From Clostridia bacterium (GTDB lineage Bacteria; Bacillota; Clostridia; Christensenellales; Borkfalkiaceae), in the NCBI GenBank assembly GCA_017631725.1, contig JAGBSS010000180.1:1-8128 (forward strand): a stretch of DNA of 8,128 nucleotides, written 5' to 3'. Made by a program: the position numbers and the translations under genes. The notes under the pieces are model-generated. The model did no database searches, was not told the origin of the DNA, and worked only from the letters and a program-made list of their open reading frames with translations. Shown here in pieces: positions 5,326-8,128 of this stretch (position 1 is the stretch's first letter; each line of letters starts with the position of its first letter).

Positions 5326-7953
5326 ATGGCTCATAAGTATACATACTTATTTAGCGAAGGCGATGCAAGCATGCGTAATCTTTTAGGTGGTAAAGGTGCT
5401 AACCTTGCAGAAATGACCAAAATTGGTCTCCCTGTTCCACAAGGTTTTACCGTTTCTACCGAAGCGTGCACAAAGTATTATGAAGACGGCAAACAAATAA
5501 GCCCAGAAATTCAAGAACAAATTAACGATTATATCGTTAAAATGGAAGAAGTGACTGGTAAAAAGTTCGGCGATAAGAAAAACCCACTTTTAGTTTCCGT
5601 TCGTTCTGGCGCAAGGGCATCTATGCCTGGTATGATGGATACCATTTTAAACCTTGGTATAAATGAAGACGTTGTTGAATATATGGCAGAAAGTTCTGGC
5701 AATGCAAGATGGGCTTGGGACTGCTACAGAAGATTTATTCAAATGTATTCAGACGTTGTTATGGAAGTTGGTAAGAAATATTTTGAAGAGCTTATCGACA
5801 AAATGAAAGAAGAAAAAGGCGTTAAGTTAGACGTTGAACTTACCGCAGATGACTTAAAAGAACTTGCAAATCAATTTAAAGCAGAATACAAAGCAAAACT
5901 TGGACAAGATTTCCCATCTGACCCAAAAGAACAATTAATGGGTGCAATTAAAGCGGTATTCCGTTCTTGGGACAACCCACGTGCAAACGTTTATAGGCGT
6001 GACAACGATATTCCATATTCTTGGGGTACTGCAGTTAACGTTCAAATGATGGCGTTTGGTAATATGGGTGAAGATTGCGGTACAGGTGTTGCGTTTACCC
6101 GTGACCCTGCAACAGGCGAAAAGAAACTTATGGGTGAATTCTTAACCAACGCACAAGGTGAAGACGTTGTTGCAGGTGTTAGAACTCCAATGCCTATCGC
6201 TCAAATGGAAGAAAAGTTCCCAGAAGCGTTTGCTCAATTTAAAAACGTTTGCCAAATTTTAGAAAACCATTACAGAGATATGCAAGATATGGAATTTACC
6301 GTAGAACACGGCAAACTCTTTATGCTTCAAACAAGAAATGGTAAGAGAACGGCTCAAGCCGCTTTAAAAATTGCTTGTGATTTAGTTGATGAAGGCATGA
6401 GAACTGAACAAGAAGCAGTTCTTATGATTGACCCACGTAATTTAGATACACTTTTACACCCACAATTCGATGCTAAAGCATTAAAGGCTGCTATTCCAAT
6501 GGGTAAAGGGCTTGGCGCATCTCCTGGGGCTGCTTGTGGCAGGGTTGTATTTACCGCTGAAGATGCAGTTGAGTGGGCTGCTCGTGGCGAAAAAGTAGTT
6601 TTAGTTCGTTTAGAAACTTCACCAGAAGACATTACCGGTATGAAGGCTGCACAAGGTATTCTTACCGTTCGTGGCGGTATGACTTCTCACGCAGCAGTTG
6701 TTGCACGTGGCATGGGTACTTGTTGCGTATCTGGTTGTGGCGAAATTAAAATGGATGAAGAAAATAAAAAGTTCACACTTGCAGGTAAAACCTTTACAGA
6801 AGGCGACTGCATTTCTATCGATGGAACCTCCGGTAACATTTACGATGGAATTATCCCAACCGTAGACGCTGTTATAGCAGGCGAATTTGGTAGAATTATG
6901 GCTTGGGCAGATAAATATAGAGTGCTTAAAGTTAGAACTAACGCAGATACTCCTGCAGATGCTAAAAAAGCAAGAGAACTTGGTGCAGAAGGTATTGGTC
7001 TTTGCAGAACCGAACATATGTTCTTTGAAGCAGACAGAATTGCAGCGTTCCGTGAAATGATTTGTTCTGACACGGTAGAAGAACGTGAAGCCGCTCTTGA
7101 CAAAATTGAACCAATGCAACAATCTGACTTTGAAAAACTTTACGAAGCATTAGAAGGTAATCCTGTTACCATAAGGTTTTTAGATCCACCACTTCACGAA
7201 TTTGTTCCTACCGAAGATGCTGATATAGAAGCACTTGCAAAGGCTCAAGGCAAAACCGTAGAAGACATTAAAAACATTATTGCATCTCTCCACGAATTCA
7301 ACCCAATGATGGGACATCGTGGTTGCCGTTTAGCAGTTACTTATCCTGAAATTGCAAAAATGCAAACCAAGGCAATAATTAAAGCTGCAATTAACGTTTC
7401 TAAACGTCACCCAGATTGGAAAGTAGTTCCAGAAATTATGATTCCTTTAGTTGGCGAAGTTAAAGAACTTAAAAACGTTAAAGACGTTGTTGTTGCAACT
7501 GCAGATGCTATTATAAAAGAACAAAATGCAGATATTAAGTACGAAGTTGGTACTATGATAGAAATCCCAAGGGCTTGTATCACTGCAGACGATATTGCTA
7601 AAGAAGCTGAATTCTTCTGCTTTGGCACAAACGACTTAACGCAAATGACCTACGGCTTTAGCCGTGACGATGCTGGTAAGTTCTTAAATGCTTACTACGA
7701 TGCTAAAATTTTCGAAAACGATCCATTTGCTAAATTAGACCAAGTTGGCGTTGGTAAACTTATGAAAACGGCCGTAACTCTTGGTAAATCTGTTCGCCCA
7801 GAACTTCACGTTGGTATTTGCGGTGAACATGGTGGTGACCCATCTAGTGTAGAATTCTGCCACAAAATTGGTTTAACCTACGTTTCTTGCTCACCTTTCC
7901 GTGTTCCAATTGCAAGACTTGCAGCAGCACAAGCGGCTCTTTCTGAAAAATAA
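5326..7953 (+). CDS. ppdK: Pyruvate, phosphate dikinase
   Basis: The 875-residue cytosolic enzyme interconverts ATP, phosphate and pyruvate with AMP, pyrophosphate and phosphoenolpyruvate; in clostridia it often works in the glycolytic direction, saving energy through PPi. The N-terminal nucleotide-binding part (about 1-340) shows GGKGANLAEM (21-30), SVRSGARASMPGMMD (91-105), E323, Q335 and R337. The swivelling phosphohistidine domain (about 390-510) has GGMTSHAAVVARGMG with catalytic H455. The PEP/pyruvate barrel (about 530-875) shows R561 (GLCRTEH), R617, E746, N769-D770 and the acid-base C832 (GICGEHGGDP). T453, two residues before the histidine, is the site phosphorylated by regulatory proteins (PPDK-RP type) in this family; no such regulator gene is in the window. 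Length is typical. AAAGGAG (5312-5318) lies 7 bases before the ATG, and the gene ends in tandem stops TAA TAG. CGT, GGT and other translationally favoured codons are commoner than in the genes upstream. Confidence 0.98.
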   Translation: MAHKYTYLFSEGDASMRNLLGGKGANLAEMTKIGLPVPQGFTVSTEACTKYYEDGKQISPEIQEQINDYIVKMEEVTGKKFGDKKNPLLVSVRSGARASMPGMMDTILNLGINEDVVEYMAESSGNARWAWDCYRRFIQMYSDVVMEVGKKYFEELIDKMKEEKGVKLDVELTADDLKELANQFKAEYKAKLGQDFPSDPKEQLMGAIKAVFRSWDNPRANVYRRDNDIPYSWGTAVNVQMMAFGNMGEDCGTGVAFTRDPATGEKKLMGEFLTNAQGEDVVAGVRTPMPIAQMEEKFPEAFAQFKNVCQILENHYRDMQDMEFTVEHGKLFMLQTRNGKRTAQAALKIACDLVDEGMRTEQEAVLMIDPRNLDTLLHPQFDAKALKAAIPMGKGLGASPGAACGRVVFTAEDAVEWAARGEKVVLVRLETSPEDITGMKAAQGILTVRGGMTSHAAVVARGMGTCCVSGCGEIKMDEENKKFTLAGKTFTEGDCISIDGTSGNIYDGIIPTVDAVIAGEFGRIMAWADKYRVLKVRTNADTPADAKKARELGAEGIGLCRTEHMFFEADRIAAFREMICSDTVEEREAALDKIEPMQQSDFEKLYEALEGNPVTIRFLDPPLHEFVPTEDADIEALAKAQGKTVEDIKNIIASLHEFNPMMGHRGCRLAVTYPEIAKMQTKAIIKAAINVSKRHPDWKVVPEIMIPLVGEVKELKNVKDVVVATADAIIKEQNADIKYEVGTMIEIPRACITADDIAKEAEFFCFGTNDLTQMTYGFSRDDAGKFLNAYYDAKIFENDPFAKLDQVGVGKLMKTAVTLGKSVRPELHVGICGEHGGDPSSVEFCHKIGLTYVSCSPFRVPIARLAAAQAALSEK

Positions 7954-7972
7954 TAGCCAAATTTAAAGTATA

Positions 7973-8002
7973 AAAAAGACCTTGCAAAAGCAAGGTCTTT
8001 TT
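7973..8002 (+). terminator. Rho-independent terminator of ppdK
   Basis: A perfect 13-bp stem, AAAAAGACCTTGC (7973-7985) with GCAAGGTCTTTTT (7990-8002), closes on an AAAA loop. It starts 19 bases after the ppdK stop, and the right arm ends in a T run. The A-rich left flank means it might also act on the opposite strand. Confidence 0.93.
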
Positions 8003-8010
8003 GTTATTCT

Positions 8011-8071
8011 GAGTGTTAGCGGCAGTGGCGTTTGCCAAATCAAAGATTTGGAACGCTGTTGCATAGCTCTC
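8011..8071. repeat. Long imperfect hairpin containing the first CCAAATC palindrome
   Basis: CCAAATC (8035-8041), AAA and GATTTGG (8045-8051) form a 7-bp stem. It extends outward through GCGTT (8028-8032) with AACGC (8052-8056) across a 2-nt bulge, then through wobble and Watson-Crick pairs to GGC (8021-8023 area) with the TGC near 8060-8062, and more loosely AGC/GCT and GAG/CTC at the ends. The whole 61-nt stretch can fold as one imperfect hairpin. It contains no open reading frame of note and resembles a dispersed intergenic element such as a REP or small MITE; no known family was recognised. Confidence 0.45.
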
Positions 8072-8093
8072 GTTGCCAAATCGAAGATTTGGA
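8032..8093. repeat. Two direct copies of a palindromic 21-bp repeat, 41-bp period
   Basis: Positions 8032-8052 and 8073-8093 agree at 20 of 21 bases, differing only at the loop base (A at 8042, G at 8083). Each copy is an inverted repeat, CCAAATC-NAA-GATTTGG. The bases between and after the copies differ, so the palindrome is the conserved unit. The remaining tract to 8128 is GC-richer than the rest of the window, shows no gene I can support, and is cut by the window end, so more copies may follow. Confidence 0.7.
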
Positions 8094-8128
8094 CTCGGGC
8101 GCATCGGTAATTTGTCTTCGGCTTTGCA

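Noticed and set aside
6619..7122. Minus-strand open frame (167 codons) inside ppdK
   Set aside because: It lies antisense to conserved PPDK catalytic regions, and its Cys/Phe/Asn-rich translation has no recognisable domain.
8032..8093. CRISPR array
   Set aside because: Only two repeats are visible, they are strongly palindromic, the intervening segment is about 20 bases, and no cas gene is present.
7844..8104. Minus-strand frame running from the repeat tract into ppdK
   Set aside because: It crosses the ppdK terminator and palindromic repeats and ends inside a conserved gene; no ribosome binding site or family resemblance.

Overview
This is a low-GC, densely packed chromosomal segment with every gene on the + strand. 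Gene content and order point to the Clostridia side of the Bacillota, probably a spore-forming anaerobe or a close relative of one. The block yqfC-yqfD-pgpH-ybeY-era-yqzL-recO is a compacted form of the cluster known from Bacillus subtilis, and pyruvate, phosphate dikinase is typical of clostridial glycolysis. The genetic code looks standard; all nine genes end in TAA. The exact taxon cannot be fixed from the sequence alone.

Layout: (1) 1-282 is the 3' end of an aconitase-family hydratase, closed by a strong terminator at 298-324. (2) 357-1510 holds the sporulation genes yqfC and yqfD, which overlap, yqfD probably starting at a TTG. (3) 1521-4365 holds a short membrane HD-domain phosphodiesterase of the PgpH/YqfF family, then ybeY (rRNA maturation RNase) and era (ribosome-assembly GTPase). 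(4) 4404-5215 holds a 33-codon YqzL-like gene overlapping the start of recO (recombination mediator). (5) 5216-5325 is an intergenic region with a good sigma-A-type promoter. (6) 5326-7953 is ppdK, followed by a perfect 13-bp hairpin terminator. (7) 8011-8128 is a non-coding tract with two copies of a palindromic repeat, cut by the window end.

The genes from yqfC to recO have very short gaps or overlaps (two TAATG junctions and one 34-nt overlap) and no obvious internal terminator. They probably form one transcription unit combining sporulation, cyclic-di-AMP turnover, ribosome maturation and DNA repair. ppdK has its own promoter and terminator and visibly different codon choice, as expected for a highly expressed metabolic enzyme.

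I see no phage, CRISPR, toxin, transposase or evidently new multi-gene system here. The points most worth a second look are the PgpH-like protein lacking its usual extracellular domain, the missing phoH/dgkA/cdd genes, the tiny yqzL gene behind a possible RBS-masking hairpin, the Era G4 variant (SKVD), a very strong codon-context bias (NAC before GTN), and the palindromic repeats at the right end.
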